Assembly (NCBI GenBank): GCA_022772085.1
Contig: JALFBN010000005.1
Coordinates: forward strand, 1 to 64,000
Reading direction: 5' to 3'
Source: Porphyromonas sp.
GTDB taxonomy: Bacteria; Bacteroidota; Bacteroidia; Bacteroidales; Porphyromonadaceae
DNA: 64,000 nucleotides
Part shown: piece by piece, positions 9,900 to 18,079 of the stretch
How the letters are laid out: each line of letters opens with the position of its first letter
How positions within the stretch are numbered: position 1 is the stretch's first letter
Translations under genes and position numbers: made by a program
Notes under the pieces: generated by a model
Told to the model about the DNA's origin: nothing
Databases searched by the model: none
What the model saw: only the letters and a program-made list of their open reading frames with translations

Positions 9900-10829
9900 A
9901 TGACCCTCCAACAGTTAGAGTATTTGGTGGCTTTGGATAAGCACCGCCAATTCGCCAAAGCTGCTGTTGCGTGCAATGTAACGCAGCCTACTTTGAGTAC
10001 AATGATACAACGCCTAGAGGAAGAGTTGGGCGTATTGCTCTTTGATCGGCAGAAACAACCCGTGAGGCCTACGGCCATCGGAGAGCAGATCATTAAGCAG
10101 GCTCGGCATACGCTGGCTTCTTCGGCCGCTATCGGAGAGCTTATAGCGGAGAATCGCAAAAATCTATCGGGCTCTGTAAAGCTCGCCGTTTTGCCCACCA
10201 TTGCCCCCTATCTGATCCCTTTGGTTTTGCCGAAATGGCAAACCCGATTCAAAGATGTTACCCTCAAAATCGAGGAACTCAAGACGAGCCAATGTCTCGC
10301 TGCCTTGCAGGATCGGAGCATTGATATGGCAATTATTGCCAGTGATCCTCAGGAGGAGGGCATCCAATATCGATTCCTCTATTATGAGGAGTTTTTGGGC
10401 TACGTCTCCCGAAATGAAAAGATCTATCGCTCATCCGTTGTGCGTAGCAGCGAGGTTGATCCTGCTCGTCTGTGGCTCTTGGATGAGGGGCATTGTTTCC
10501 GTGATCAGTTGGTGCGTTATTGTCAGCTTTCGGCTCAGACACAGCGATCCATTAGCTATTCGGAGGGGAACCTCGTCTCCTTTATGCACTTGGTGGAGGG
10601 CGGTCAGGGGATGACCTTTATCCCCAAATTGGCTGAACGTTACTTAGATCCGGATCAACGTACATTGGTGCGTCCCTTTGCCATCCCACGCCCTGTTCGA
10701 GGTATTCATTTGGCTGTGCGGATTGACTTTGTTCGCTCTTCATTGCTGGATGCTTTCGTGCAAACCATTCGTAATTCAGTACCCCCAGAGATGTTGCAGT
10801 TGGCACCCAATCAACTGATTGCCAAATAG
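9900..10829 (+). CDS. oxyR: hydrogen-peroxide-sensing LysR-type regulator OxyR
   Basis: A 309-residue LysR-family regulator. The N-terminal winged helix-turn-helix (residues 1-60) begins MTLQQLEYLVALDKHRQF. The effector domain carries the redox motif GHCFRDQLVRYC, with cysteines at exactly 199 and 208, the pair that forms the peroxide-induced disulfide in Escherichia coli OxyR. Such a protein activates catalase, Dps, AhpCF and related genes in Bacteroidales. It is third in the glnS-dedA-oxyR-phosphoethanolamine-transferase run. That is unusual for LysR genes, which are often divergent from a target. The cysteine pair makes this call firm. Confidence 0.93.
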   Translation: MTLQQLEYLVALDKHRQFAKAAVACNVTQPTLSTMIQRLEEELGVLLFDRQKQPVRPTAIGEQIIKQARHTLASSAAIGELIAENRKNLSGSVKLAVLPTIAPYLIPLVLPKWQTRFKDVTLKIEELKTSQCLAALQDRSIDMAIIASDPQEEGIQYRFLYYEEFLGYVSRNEKIYRSSVVRSSEVDPARLWLLDEGHCFRDQLVRYCQLSAQTQRSISYSEGNLVSFMHLVEGGQGMTFIPKLAERYLDPDQRTLVRPFAIPRPVRGIHLAVRIDFVRSSLLDAFVQTIRNSVPPEMLQLAPNQLIAK

Positions 10830-10862
10830 CCCTTCGCATTCTATACACCTCCAAAGGGAACT

Positions 10863-12614
10863 ATGAAGATTTACAAGAGGCTACGACAATCTCTGCAACG
10901 GGTTCCGTTGATGCACCCCTACATAGCTTTGGCGATGATGCTGTTGCTTCTCCTTTTGCCTTCGCTTGCCATCATTATTGTGGATGAGATGGTGCGCATA
11001 AGCCCCTTTAACATAACAAGCTATATTTTATTGGCTTCGTTGCTTGTGGGCTTACCCGTAGCATTGGGAGGGCGACGGGGAGTACATTGGATTCTGGCCT
11101 TTTGTATGTTGTGGCTTCCCTTTGAGTGTGCCTGCCTGCTTATCGCTAAGAGTCCCGTGAGCTTCGGGTTGGTGCAGGCCACCCTGCAGACTAACCCCGG
11201 GGAGGCAAGTGAATTGTTTGGCATTTACATTGTTATCGCGTTGATCACGCTCTCTATTTGGGGTGTTTTCTTTTGGGCTTTTAAGAGTTGGCACCGTGCA
11301 CCTGCGAAAATCTCTCCTCTAATCCGCTGGACCATTCTAGGGGCTTTTTTCTTGTATCTCCTTGGGATTGGGAGCCAACTCTACCGTATTTATCCTCCGA
11401 CACAGTCCTGGCGCGAGCGCGTTATCGGAACCGCCTTCAAGACCTATACCCGGGTGGCTAAAGTCTACCCGCTTGATATTTGGCATAATTCACTCTTCTA
11501 TTGCAGTGTGCGTTTGCGGGAGTTGCGACTCTGTGAGGAGCTGGGAGAGGGTAACTTCCAAGTGCAGACCTCTCCCGTTTGGGATAAGCGGGACAAGCCT
11601 CATGAGCTCCCAATCATCCTTTTTGTCATTGGAGAAACGGGAAGTGCTGCGCATTGGCAAATGCTCGGATACCCAAGAGCCACTAATCCTTACCTCAGTA
11701 AAGAACGCAATCTGATCCTCTTTAGTAATGCTACGAGTGCTGCGGACCTTACTTCGATCTCTATTCCACTGATGCTTTCTGCCTCCACGCCTCAACATTA
11801 CGACCGTTGGCAGCACGAAGGCACGCTGATCCACCTTTTCCGAAAAGCCGGATTTGCCACAGCTTGGTTATCCAATCAATCTTCACAATTTGCCTGTGTC
11901 GAGGTGAGTGTCCCCTTGATGGATTTCCATTATTCAGCCGGAGGTTATGGAGTGGAACAGTGCTATGACGAAGCCCTTTTGCCTCCGTTGGATTTATTTT
12001 TGTCTCAGGTCGAGGAGGAGCAACGAGCCGCATTTGTGGTATTACATACGATGGGGGCACACTTTCGCTACGACGGCAGGGTAGAGGAGTCGTATGATTA
12101 TTTCAAACCCACGACCCGAGGATTGTCCACTGTTATGGCATTGGATCGTAAGCATCGGGCTGAATTGATCAATAGTTATGACAATGCATTACGCTATACG
12201 GATTTCTTTTTGTCCCGGGTTACAGCCCGGATTCATCGGATGGAGCGCCCGGCTCTTTTCGTTTATGCCCCTGATCATGGCGAAGGGCTGGGAGAGATCA
12301 ATCCCATGCACCTCCTACATGGTTCGGAATGGCCCTTGAAGGATGAATTGCACGTGCCCGTTGTTGTGGTTTATAATGAGGCGTATGCCCGGCTCTATCC
12401 CCAATATGTAGATCGGATGCAGGCTCGGAAGGACCTCCCCTTTTCGACGGCAAGTTTACCCAATCTCCTGCAAGATTTGGTTGATGTAAAGCAGGTAAGA
12501 GAGGTTTCCTCTCTAGTGGATAGTCTGTATAATCCCGAGCCTCGTTATTATTTGAGTCCGAGTTTGCAGGTTCGGTCTGCGGATAAGGTTTTCGAGGGAG
12601 ATGGAGAGGATTAG
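10863..12614 (+). CDS. phosphoethanolamine transferase / sulfatase-fold membrane enzyme (EptA-like)
   Basis: A 583-residue protein with about five N-terminal membrane helices (to about residue 175) and a periplasmic alkaline-phosphatase-fold domain. Motifs: VIGETGSAAHWQMLGYPRATNP at the domain start (metal-binding Glu), a probable nucleophile Thr297 in AADLTSISIP, and the metal sites APDHGEGLGE and HLLHGSEWP. The family transfers phosphoethanolamine to lipid A or other envelope glycans; the acceptor cannot be told from sequence. It lies 33 bases after oxyR and ends the run. A terminator follows. Modification of lipid A in this position would match the envelope role suggested for the DedA neighbour. 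Confidence 0.85.
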   Translation: MKIYKRLRQSLQRVPLMHPYIALAMMLLLLLLPSLAIIIVDEMVRISPFNITSYILLASLLVGLPVALGGRRGVHWILAFCMLWLPFECACLLIAKSPVSFGLVQATLQTNPGEASELFGIYIVIALITLSIWGVFFWAFKSWHRAPAKISPLIRWTILGAFFLYLLGIGSQLYRIYPPTQSWRERVIGTAFKTYTRVAKVYPLDIWHNSLFYCSVRLRELRLCEELGEGNFQVQTSPVWDKRDKPHELPIILFVIGETGSAAHWQMLGYPRATNPYLSKERNLILFSNATSAADLTSISIPLMLSASTPQHYDRWQHEGTLIHLFRKAGFATAWLSNQSSQFACVEVSVPLMDFHYSAGGYGVEQCYDEALLPPLDLFLSQVEEEQRAAFVVLHTMGAHFRYDGRVEESYDYFKPTTRGLSTVMALDRKHRAELINSYDNALRYTDFFLSRVTARIHRMERPALFVYAPDHGEGLGEINPMHLLHGSEWPLKDELHVPVVVVYNEAYARLYPQYVDRMQARKDLPFSTASLPNLLQDLVDVKQVREVSSLVDSLYNPEPRYYLSPSLQVRSADKVFEGDGED

Positions 12615-12666
12615 TCGAAGAGGGTATTCTGTGAGATCTGCTGTTGCGGAAAACGGTCAAGAGATA

Positions 12667-12698
12667 GGGTTTGGGGATAAGCTTCCAGCCCTTTTTTT
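12667..12698 (+). terminator. terminator after the phosphoethanolamine transferase gene
   Basis: A GGGTTTGG arm (12667-12674) pairs with CCAGCCC (12685-12691) with one bulge and one wobble, followed by seven Ts. It sits between two convergent genes. Confidence 0.6.
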
Positions 12699-12705
12699 AT
12701 GCCCT

Positions 12706-14589
12706 TTAGAGGCGGCTGGAGAGCATAAAGGTAGTTAGGTGGATTGGCGGTTCACTCGCGGATTGGATCGTGATGGCGACGATTATGAGTGTGTTTGGTA
12801 GGCGAGTTGCCCAGGTATAGGGTGTGCCGTCAAGAGTCTGTTGGCACCAATGCCATGTTTCGTTGCGCCCCAGTTGTGCAAGTTTATAGCCTCGTAACGT
12901 ATATATTGATAGGGTAGCGGTCGATTGTGGATCGCTAAGGGCTTGGAGCGTTTGGAATGCCATTTGTTGTGGTGTCAGGTGCTCCTCTGTATTGTTGAGG
13001 TTGGATGTTCTTGAGTTTTTTTGTCCCGGAGTGGCACTTTCGGGAGATGGGAGGGCAGTGTGCCAGTTATCACGAGCAAGTGCCGATTGGGAAAATAGAA
13101 TTCGTTCCAGTGAAACCCCTTGAGTCAATTGCCCTCGGGAGGGATCATTTGCTCCGTAGTACATTTCTTCGACAATTTGCTTCTCCCGAAGTGAATAGAG
13201 TACGATCTGCCCTGCCTTATTGTGTAGTGCAGGGAATTTTTCCATTTCGCTGATGCTATCTTGTGGGGCATGATAGCTATTGAGTAGCCCTTCTTTCCAG
13301 GGAGTGAGGGCTCGGTATTGCCCGGGTGCGAGTTGTTGGTGGTCGTGCAAAGTGATGGGATACAATTTTCCTTGTCGCCCCTCTGTGCGGATTGCAAAGG
13401 CGTATTCCGTGAGGTTCAATGGGGACGACGTTGGATTGAATAGCTCAATAAACTCGGCACCATCGGCTGGAGCAAATGGTAGTACTTCGCTTAAGAGAAG
13501 ATGATTTTTGGGAATGCTTACGGTGTCTGAATCCCTATCCAAATCGGTTATTTCGTCTACATGTGTTATTTCAAAGTCGATTTGTTCAGAGGGTACGGGC
13601 TCACCCTCTCGTGTGATTAGGCCTTGAACAAAAAGGCTGTAATACCCAACTTTGAAGGGTTGTTCTAGGGATAGGGAGATCCCTTTTCCGAGCGTCTCTG
13701 TTGTTATTTTGCCCCTGGAGGGTTGTAGATTGAATTGTGCCTTACGGATGTCCATTGCCTCGTGGGGGAGCAGGATAATGCGTCGGGACTCTATCTGTAT
13801 ATCGGCAAAGATAGACTCCTCTCCTATGGGATGGGGTGGGTGTTCCGGGTCGAATGATTGCGGATAGTAGGCAAGGCGGTGAAGGGTAAAGCCCTCTGCA
13901 CGCCGACTTGAATAGTGAATTTGTAGTGCTGTTCCGGGGTGTTTGTCGGAGGCTTTTGGGGCCGGTGCCACTGGATTACTCCCGACGAAATGGAAGGATT
14001 CATCGGGATGGAGATTGCTTTTGAGGTAGAGCCTCCAACCCTCCTCCGGTGAGTAGGTAATGTGCCATGAGAGTACATTTTTTCGTGCTGAGGTGAAGAG
14101 TATCCCCCCTTGCGCCGAGGTCGTGATAAGAGGGGCATCTTGATGTTTGTTGATGTGCTCGATGTGATTCTTCGATCGATGCGAAAAATCTCCCATGAAA
14201 AGTCCGATGCTACCATCTTCTTCGGAGGCGAGGTAGGCGTAGCGATCGCTATTCGTATCCGGCTTCTCAGTGCCGGATAGAGGTGTTATAAGTAGGATGA
14301 ATCGATTGGAACGGGTCAGTGCTGTGCGAAAGGATAGCGTTCCCTGCCACGTCCGTACCTGTGTTTGACGAGGCGTATAGAGGAGTGTTGCTTGGTTGTG
14401 TTGGGAAGAGGGGTGGGTGTCTTTTAGTTGCCATCCTTCGGAGCATGGAGCAAACTTCCCCAAATCACCCGACCACGGAGGTGTGGAGAGGTGGCTACTG
14501 TCTGCCAAAAGGATCACCTCCTGCGCTACAAGAGAGGGCGTAAAACGAACTAGTGATAGCAGTAGTGCGAGGAGGATGTAACGTGGCAT
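12706..14589 (-). CDS. secreted protein with a lamin-tail domain
   Basis: A 627-residue exported protein (signal peptide MPRYILLALLLSLVRFTPSLVAQ). The N-terminal half looks beta-sandwich-like, with repeated Ser/Thr-rich strands. Around residues 365-520 is a lamin-tail (LTD) domain: LLSEVLPFAPADGAEFIELFNP, then LNLTEYAFAIRT, LAPGQYRALTP and a final SPESATPGQKNS. The last ~90 residues could be a divergent sorting or anchoring domain; the usual final Lys/Arg-rich strand is not obvious. LTD proteins are extracellular and often accompany nucleases or adhesins; no catalytic motif is seen here. It converges on the phosphoethanolamine transferase gene. Confidence 0.75.
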   Translation of the reverse strand: MPRYILLALLLSLVRFTPSLVAQEVILLADSSHLSTPPWSGDLGKFAPCSEGWQLKDTHPSSQHNQATLLYTPRQTQVRTWQGTLSFRTALTRSNRFILLITPLSGTEKPDTNSDRYAYLASEEDGSIGLFMGDFSHRSKNHIEHINKHQDAPLITTSAQGGILFTSARKNVLSWHITYSPEEGWRLYLKSNLHPDESFHFVGSNPVAPAPKASDKHPGTALQIHYSSRRAEGFTLHRLAYYPQSFDPEHPPHPIGEESIFADIQIESRRIILLPHEAMDIRKAQFNLQPSRGKITTETLGKGISLSLEQPFKVGYYSLFVQGLITREGEPVPSEQIDFEITHVDEITDLDRDSDTVSIPKNHLLLSEVLPFAPADGAEFIELFNPTSSPLNLTEYAFAIRTEGRQGKLYPITLHDHQQLAPGQYRALTPWKEGLLNSYHAPQDSISEMEKFPALHNKAGQIVLYSLREKQIVEEMYYGANDPSRGQLTQGVSLERILFSQSALARDNWHTALPSPESATPGQKNSRTSNLNNTEEHLTPQQMAFQTLQALSDPQSTATLSIYTLRGYKLAQLGRNETWHWCQQTLDGTPYTWATRLPNTLIIVAITIQSASEPPIHLTTFMLSSRL

Positions 14590-14615
14590 TTGTTCTGATA
14601 TTAAGGGTACTGACT

Positions 14616-14672
14616 CGTGGCTTGTGGGGAGGAGATGTCGATTTATTCAGACCTCCATCCCCTCAAACCACG
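14616..14672. repeat. long imperfect inverted repeat downstream of the uraA/DUF5020 operon
   Basis: An arm starting CGTGGCTTGTGGGGAGGAG (14616-14634) is nearly complementary to 14651-14672, with a loop of about 16 bases. It lies between the DUF5020 stop codon and the start of the lamin-tail gene, both on the minus strand. It could be the terminator of the uraA operon but lacks a clear T-run. Confidence 0.5.
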
Positions 14673-14697
14673 ACCTATAATTTGTGAATGCTCTGCC

Positions 14698-15408
14698 TCA
14701 GAAAGTCCACTTAACACCTAAGGTAGGCATTACGAAAAACTTGTTACCGGCGAAGTTGTAGCTCATCTCCATTTCGGTACCTACGCTGAGGCGGAAGTCG
14801 GGATCAACCCCTTCGATCTTATTTAGGTTAAGCCAAAATTGGGGCTCTGAGAGGAAAACAACGGGTGTTTTGACCGGACTATCACCATCGATCCAAAGAT
14901 CCATGAATCCATTGAAGGAGCAAAGTCCATCAGCAAAGTGATAGTACCACGTACCTGTCAGCTGTGCCGAATGAGGCTTTTTGTTGCCGCGAATGTATTT
15001 GTACATGGGGGTAACCGTGAAGCCGTAGGAGAAGTCGGGCGCATTTAGAGCGTATGTTCCCCCGAGGAGGAAGGCACTGTGATATGAAAAACTATTGGTC
15101 AAGCCACCATTGTACTCCGTATGGATCGCAAAGGGTGCGTCCCAAAATTTGAATTCTCGGGCAATCTCCCAATAGGCTCCGCGGATGCCACTCCCTCCGT
15201 AATCCATGTCCACAAAGAAGAAGGTATTGCCCCATTTGTCGGGACGGAACATCTCGATCGTTGTGGTAAGGCGAGGGCGAGTGGGGGCTTCTTTGCTGTA
15301 AAGATGGCGGCCGAAGTCGTAGTGCATTTGGATATTTTGTGCCTCAGCGATACGGGGTAGGGCACAGAAGGCAATCAGAGTCGCCACGAAGAGTATTAAC
15401 TTTTTCAT
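14698..15408 (-). CDS. DUF5020 outer-membrane protein, probable nucleoside/nucleobase channel (Tsx-like)
   Basis: A 236-residue protein with a signal peptide (cleavage after AEAQ, about residue 24) and alternating aromatic beta strands ending in KWTF, as in a small outer-membrane barrel. It matches what I recall of the Bacteroidetes DUF5020 family, which resembles the Tsx nucleoside channel. It starts 3 bases after the uraA stop codon, so it is almost certainly translated from the same message. Together they would move uracil or related compounds across the outer and inner membranes. The channel role is inferred from fold and neighbour; the substrate is not shown. Confidence 0.75.
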   Translation of the reverse strand: MKKLILFVATLIAFCALPRIAEAQNIQMHYDFGRHLYSKEAPTRPRLTTTIEMFRPDKWGNTFFFVDMDYGGSGIRGAYWEIAREFKFWDAPFAIHTEYNGGLTNSFSYHSAFLLGGTYALNAPDFSYGFTVTPMYKYIRGNKKPHSAQLTGTWYYHFADGLCSFNGFMDLWIDGDSPVKTPVVFLSEPQFWLNLNKIEGVDPDFRLSVGTEMEMSYNFAGNKFFVMPTLGVKWTF

Positions 15409-15411
15409 ACT

Positions 15412-16641
15412 TTATTCTGTTTCGTTTTCTTTTGATTCGGTTGTTGTTTTAGGCTCCGGGAGGATGAGGTTAAGCACAACGGCAATAACGGCAGAGAGTC
15501 CGATACCCGCCAGAGAGAAGTTGCCAAATTGCATGATGGCACCACCAATTCCCGTGGTGAGGGTGACAGAGATAATCACAACATTGCGTGAAGAACCAAA
15601 ATCCACCTTGCTATTCAGGAGGTTGGAGATCCCTGCCCCTGCTATGGTACCGAAGAGGAGCAACATGATACCTCCGAGTACAGCCTGAGGGATACTACTC
15701 AGGAGTGCGCTCACTTTTCCCACGAGAGAGAAGACAATGCCTGTAACGGCCGCAATACGGAAGACAACGGGATTGGTCACCTTTGTAAGAGACATTGCTC
15801 CCGTTACCTCACTGTAAGTGGTCACAGGAGGCGCACCTATTACACTGGCTACGAGACAAGCCAAGCCATCGCCGAGCATTGTGCGGTGTAGCCCCGGGTC
15901 TTTGACAAAATTTTTGCCTGTTACACTATTGACGACATACACGTCTCCAATGTGCTCAATAACCGGGGCAATAGCTACGGGGATCATGAAGAGAATTGGC
16001 TCCCAGGTGATCTTAGAGGGAAAGATCAGTTTGGGTAGGGCAAACCATTCTGCCGCTGCCACTTTGGAGAGATCGACCTGATTCGGAAAAAATATTAACG
16101 CCAAGATATAGCCTACTACGATACCACAGAATATCGGGATGAGCTTGATGAGCCCTCGTGTGTAGAGTGTTACTATGATAGCCGTAGCGAGCGAAGCGGC
16201 CGCAAGCCACCAGTTGGTCGATGCCATACTCACGGCACTCGGCGAGAGCGAAAGTCCGATAAGCATGATTACGGGACCGATCACAACAGGGGGGAATAGG
16301 CGATTGAGGAGCTTTATCCCTTGCCAACGAACAAGTGCAGACATCAGGAAGTAAACCACTGATACACCGATCAAGCCGAAAAGTGCTCCCTCAAGACCAT
16401 ATAATTCGGTTGCCTTGACAATAGGTGCGATAAAGGCAAAGCTGCTACCTAAGAAGATGGGAACTTTGCCTTTGGTTATGAGGTGAAAAAGCAGTGTGCC
16501 GATCCCGGCCGAGAAGAGGGCGGTGGAGGGATCTAACCCCACGAGCAAGGGGACTAACACCGTAGCCCCAAAAGCTACGAAAAGATACTGTACTCCTACG
16601 ATACCCTTCTTCAAGGGCGTTAGTTCTTTTGAGTGATTCAT
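15412..16641 (-). CDS. uraA: uracil/nucleobase permease (NCS2 family)
   Basis: A polytopic inner-membrane transporter of the nucleobase:cation symporter-2 family, about 14 helices. The start motif LKKGIVGVQYLFVAFGATVLVPLLVG is characteristic of UraA-type carriers, and the GDGLACLVASVIGAPPVTTYSEVTGA region is the conserved NCS2 substrate-site segment (Glu plus the NxGxT-like position). I place the start at ATG 16641 (409 residues). A longer frame reaches 16722 but would contain the promoter -7 element. It is first in a two-gene operon with the DUF5020 channel. The choice of uracil over xanthine follows similarity to UraA and is moderately sure. Confidence 0.88.
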   Translation of the reverse strand: MNHSKELTPLKKGIVGVQYLFVAFGATVLVPLLVGLDPSTALFSAGIGTLLFHLITKGKVPIFLGSSFAFIAPIVKATELYGLEGALFGLIGVSVVYFLMSALVRWQGIKLLNRLFPPVVIGPVIMLIGLSLSPSAVSMASTNWWLAAASLATAIIVTLYTRGLIKLIPIFCGIVVGYILALIFFPNQVDLSKVAAAEWFALPKLIFPSKITWEPILFMIPVAIAPVIEHIGDVYVVNSVTGKNFVKDPGLHRTMLGDGLACLVASVIGAPPVTTYSEVTGAMSLTKVTNPVVFRIAAVTGIVFSLVGKVSALLSSIPQAVLGGIMLLLFGTIAGAGISNLLNSKVDFGSSRNVVIISVTLTTGIGGAIMQFGNFSLAGIGLSAVIAVVLNLILPEPKTTTESKENETE

Positions 16642-16679
16642 CTTGGTGAAAATTCGTTGTATTCCTATTTTTCTGCCTA

Positions 16680-16687
16680 CAAAGTTA
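16680..16687 (-). promoter_or_regulatory. -7 element of the uraA promoter
   Basis: On the minus strand this reads TAACTTTG (consensus TAnnTTTG). It would place the transcript start about 30 bases before the ATG at 16641. No convincing -33 TTG is seen at the right spacing. Confidence 0.45.
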
Positions 16688-17056
16688 AGTGAAGTGGGTA
16701 CAATATCACTTATTTTGTACATGTAATCTGCCTCGGCTCTTGGTTTTATAGGCTATAATGTGTGTAGGAAGGCTTCTTTTGTTTGATCCCCGGAGTACCG
16801 AAGCTGTTGCCCAAAAGTTTTTGAATTGGAGCCCTATGCTTTTTTACCTCTTGGGCAGGAACTATCAGCGGAAAGGGTATTAGGTTGTAGATGAGAGGTA
16901 AGTAAATGGAAATGAGAGGGATTTGCAGTATATCTCTATGGTTTGCACAGAGGGGTTAAGTGCAGAAGGTGTGGATTTGTGCAGAAGTTCCGTTACCAAA
17001 TCGTTAGTCTATTCCTTGAATGGTAACAAAGAGGCAGGAGAAGGTAACCGACAGAA
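16688..17056. other. non-coding stretch before the integrase remnant
   Basis: No gene is supported here. Its right-hand part holds copies of GTTACC/GGTAAC described separately. It forms the left edge of an accessory island between uraA and the lipoprotein/propeller operon; no clear attachment site or direct flank repeat could be identified by eye. Confidence 0.5.
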
Positions 17057-17149
17057 GTGTGTTTGGTAACTCATCTTCCTGTAATTACGGTGCTTATGCA
17101 TTGTGACACAATGTTTTGCATAGCTGAGAACGCTTCGGTAACGGGTAAC
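16992..17149. repeat. cluster of GGTAAC repeats upstream of and into the integrase remnant
   Basis: Six copies of the hexamer lie within 158 bases: GTTACC at 16992 (inverted) and GGTAAC at 17022, 17043, 17065, 17137 and 17144. The three middle copies are 21 and 22 bases apart, two helical turns, so they face the same side of the DNA. Such phased repeats are typical of binding arrays such as integrase arm sites or repressor operators. The protein is unknown. Confidence 0.5.
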
Positions 17150-17927
17150 TTTGAACTCAACGCCTTTGTGCGAAGTCGTAGCGAGGTGGATAGTCCCCTA
17201 ACAGCTCTCACGATGGACTTCTTTGATGATTATCGTTTCTATTTGAAGAAGGAGGGTTATGCCCCTGCAACGATAAACGGGCATCTATGCTGGTTAAGTC
17301 GGTTGATGTATCGAGCCGTCACTCAGGGAACGATACGCTTCAATCCGATTGAAGAAGCGAAGTATGAAGCCGTGGAGAATAAACCTCGTTTTTTTAAGCA
17401 AGGGTGATGTGAAGAAACTCTTGGCATTCCCGTTGCAGGACGAAGGGGCAGAACTAAGCCGAAGGATGTTTCTTTTCTCTGTCTTTACGGGCTTGGCTTT
17501 TGCCGACTTGCAGAGCCTGCGAGCTTCGCAAATCGAAACGAACAGCGAGGGGAAGCGGTATATCCGCAAGGCAAGACAGAAAACGGAGGTGGAGAGTTTG
17601 ATACCCCTGCATCCGATTGCGGAGCAGATTCTTTCGCTTTACACAAAGGAGGAGAGCAAGAGGGATTATAAGATATTCCCCGATACGATGAGCAAGGGCA
17701 AACTATCCACCCACCTTAAAGCCGTAGGCTTGGCGTGTGGCATTCGCACTCCGCTGGGCTACCACGTCGGTCGCCACAGTTTCAGCACGCTGACGTTGGA
17801 GGCAGGTATTCCGATAGAAAGCATCGCCAAGATGATGGGACACTCGTCCATTGCCAGCACGCAAATCTACGCCCAAATCACTGATCAAAAGATTGCAAGG
17901 GATATGGAGAGAGCAATTAAAATATAG
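17057..17927 (+). pseudogene. tyrosine recombinase (conjugative-transposon integrase type), truncated and frameshifted
   Basis: Two frames overlap. The first (17057-17407) encodes the core-binding domain, with DFFDDYRFYLKKEGYAPATI and the NP..EAK end typical of Bacteroidetes element integrases. The second (ending 17927) encodes the catalytic domain: HVGRHSFSTL (His and Arg), MMGHSSIASTQIYAQ (His and nucleophile Tyr) and a Lys in RQKTEV. The shift falls at a run of seven Ts (17389-17395). With six Ts the reading becomes continuous (RFLSKGDVKKLLAFP) over 289 residues. The usual N-terminal arm-binding domain is missing, as recognisable homology begins near residue 31. The first catalytic Arg position reads TGLAFADL, as in the IntDOT group that lacks it. 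Probably a decayed element; a slippery site cannot be excluded. Confidence 0.8.
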
Positions 17928-18017
17928 CGCATTTCTTTTTGTGATAGTTATATTATACTGTACAACAGAGAGTTGTGTTTTTTTATCCAGAAAACTATGT
18001 TATATGTAGGTTTGTAT

Positions 18018-18025
18018 TACCTTTG
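18018..18025 (+). promoter_or_regulatory. -7 element upstream of the broken lipoprotein gene
   Basis: TACCTTTG fits TAnnTTTG and lies 54 bases before the ATG at 18080. No good -33 element is seen. A 12-bp palindrome lies just downstream. Confidence 0.5.
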
Positions 18026-18031
18026 CGATGT

Positions 18032-18043
18032 GAGTCATGACTC
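18032..18043. promoter_or_regulatory. perfect 12-bp palindrome GAGTCATGACTC at the promoter
   Basis: GAGTCA/TGACTC with no spacer sits about where transcription should begin for the next gene. Its position suits a repressor operator. The binding protein is unknown; the truncated TetR-like gene nearby is one candidate, without proof. Confidence 0.4.
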
Positions 18044-18079
18044 GCAGAATAAAATAAACTGAATAATTAGGTTATTGTA

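Noticed and set aside
12706-14589. Lamin-tail protein as a nuclease or esterase
   Set aside because: No catalytic motif is visible in the protein; the lamin-tail domain alone does not imply an enzyme.
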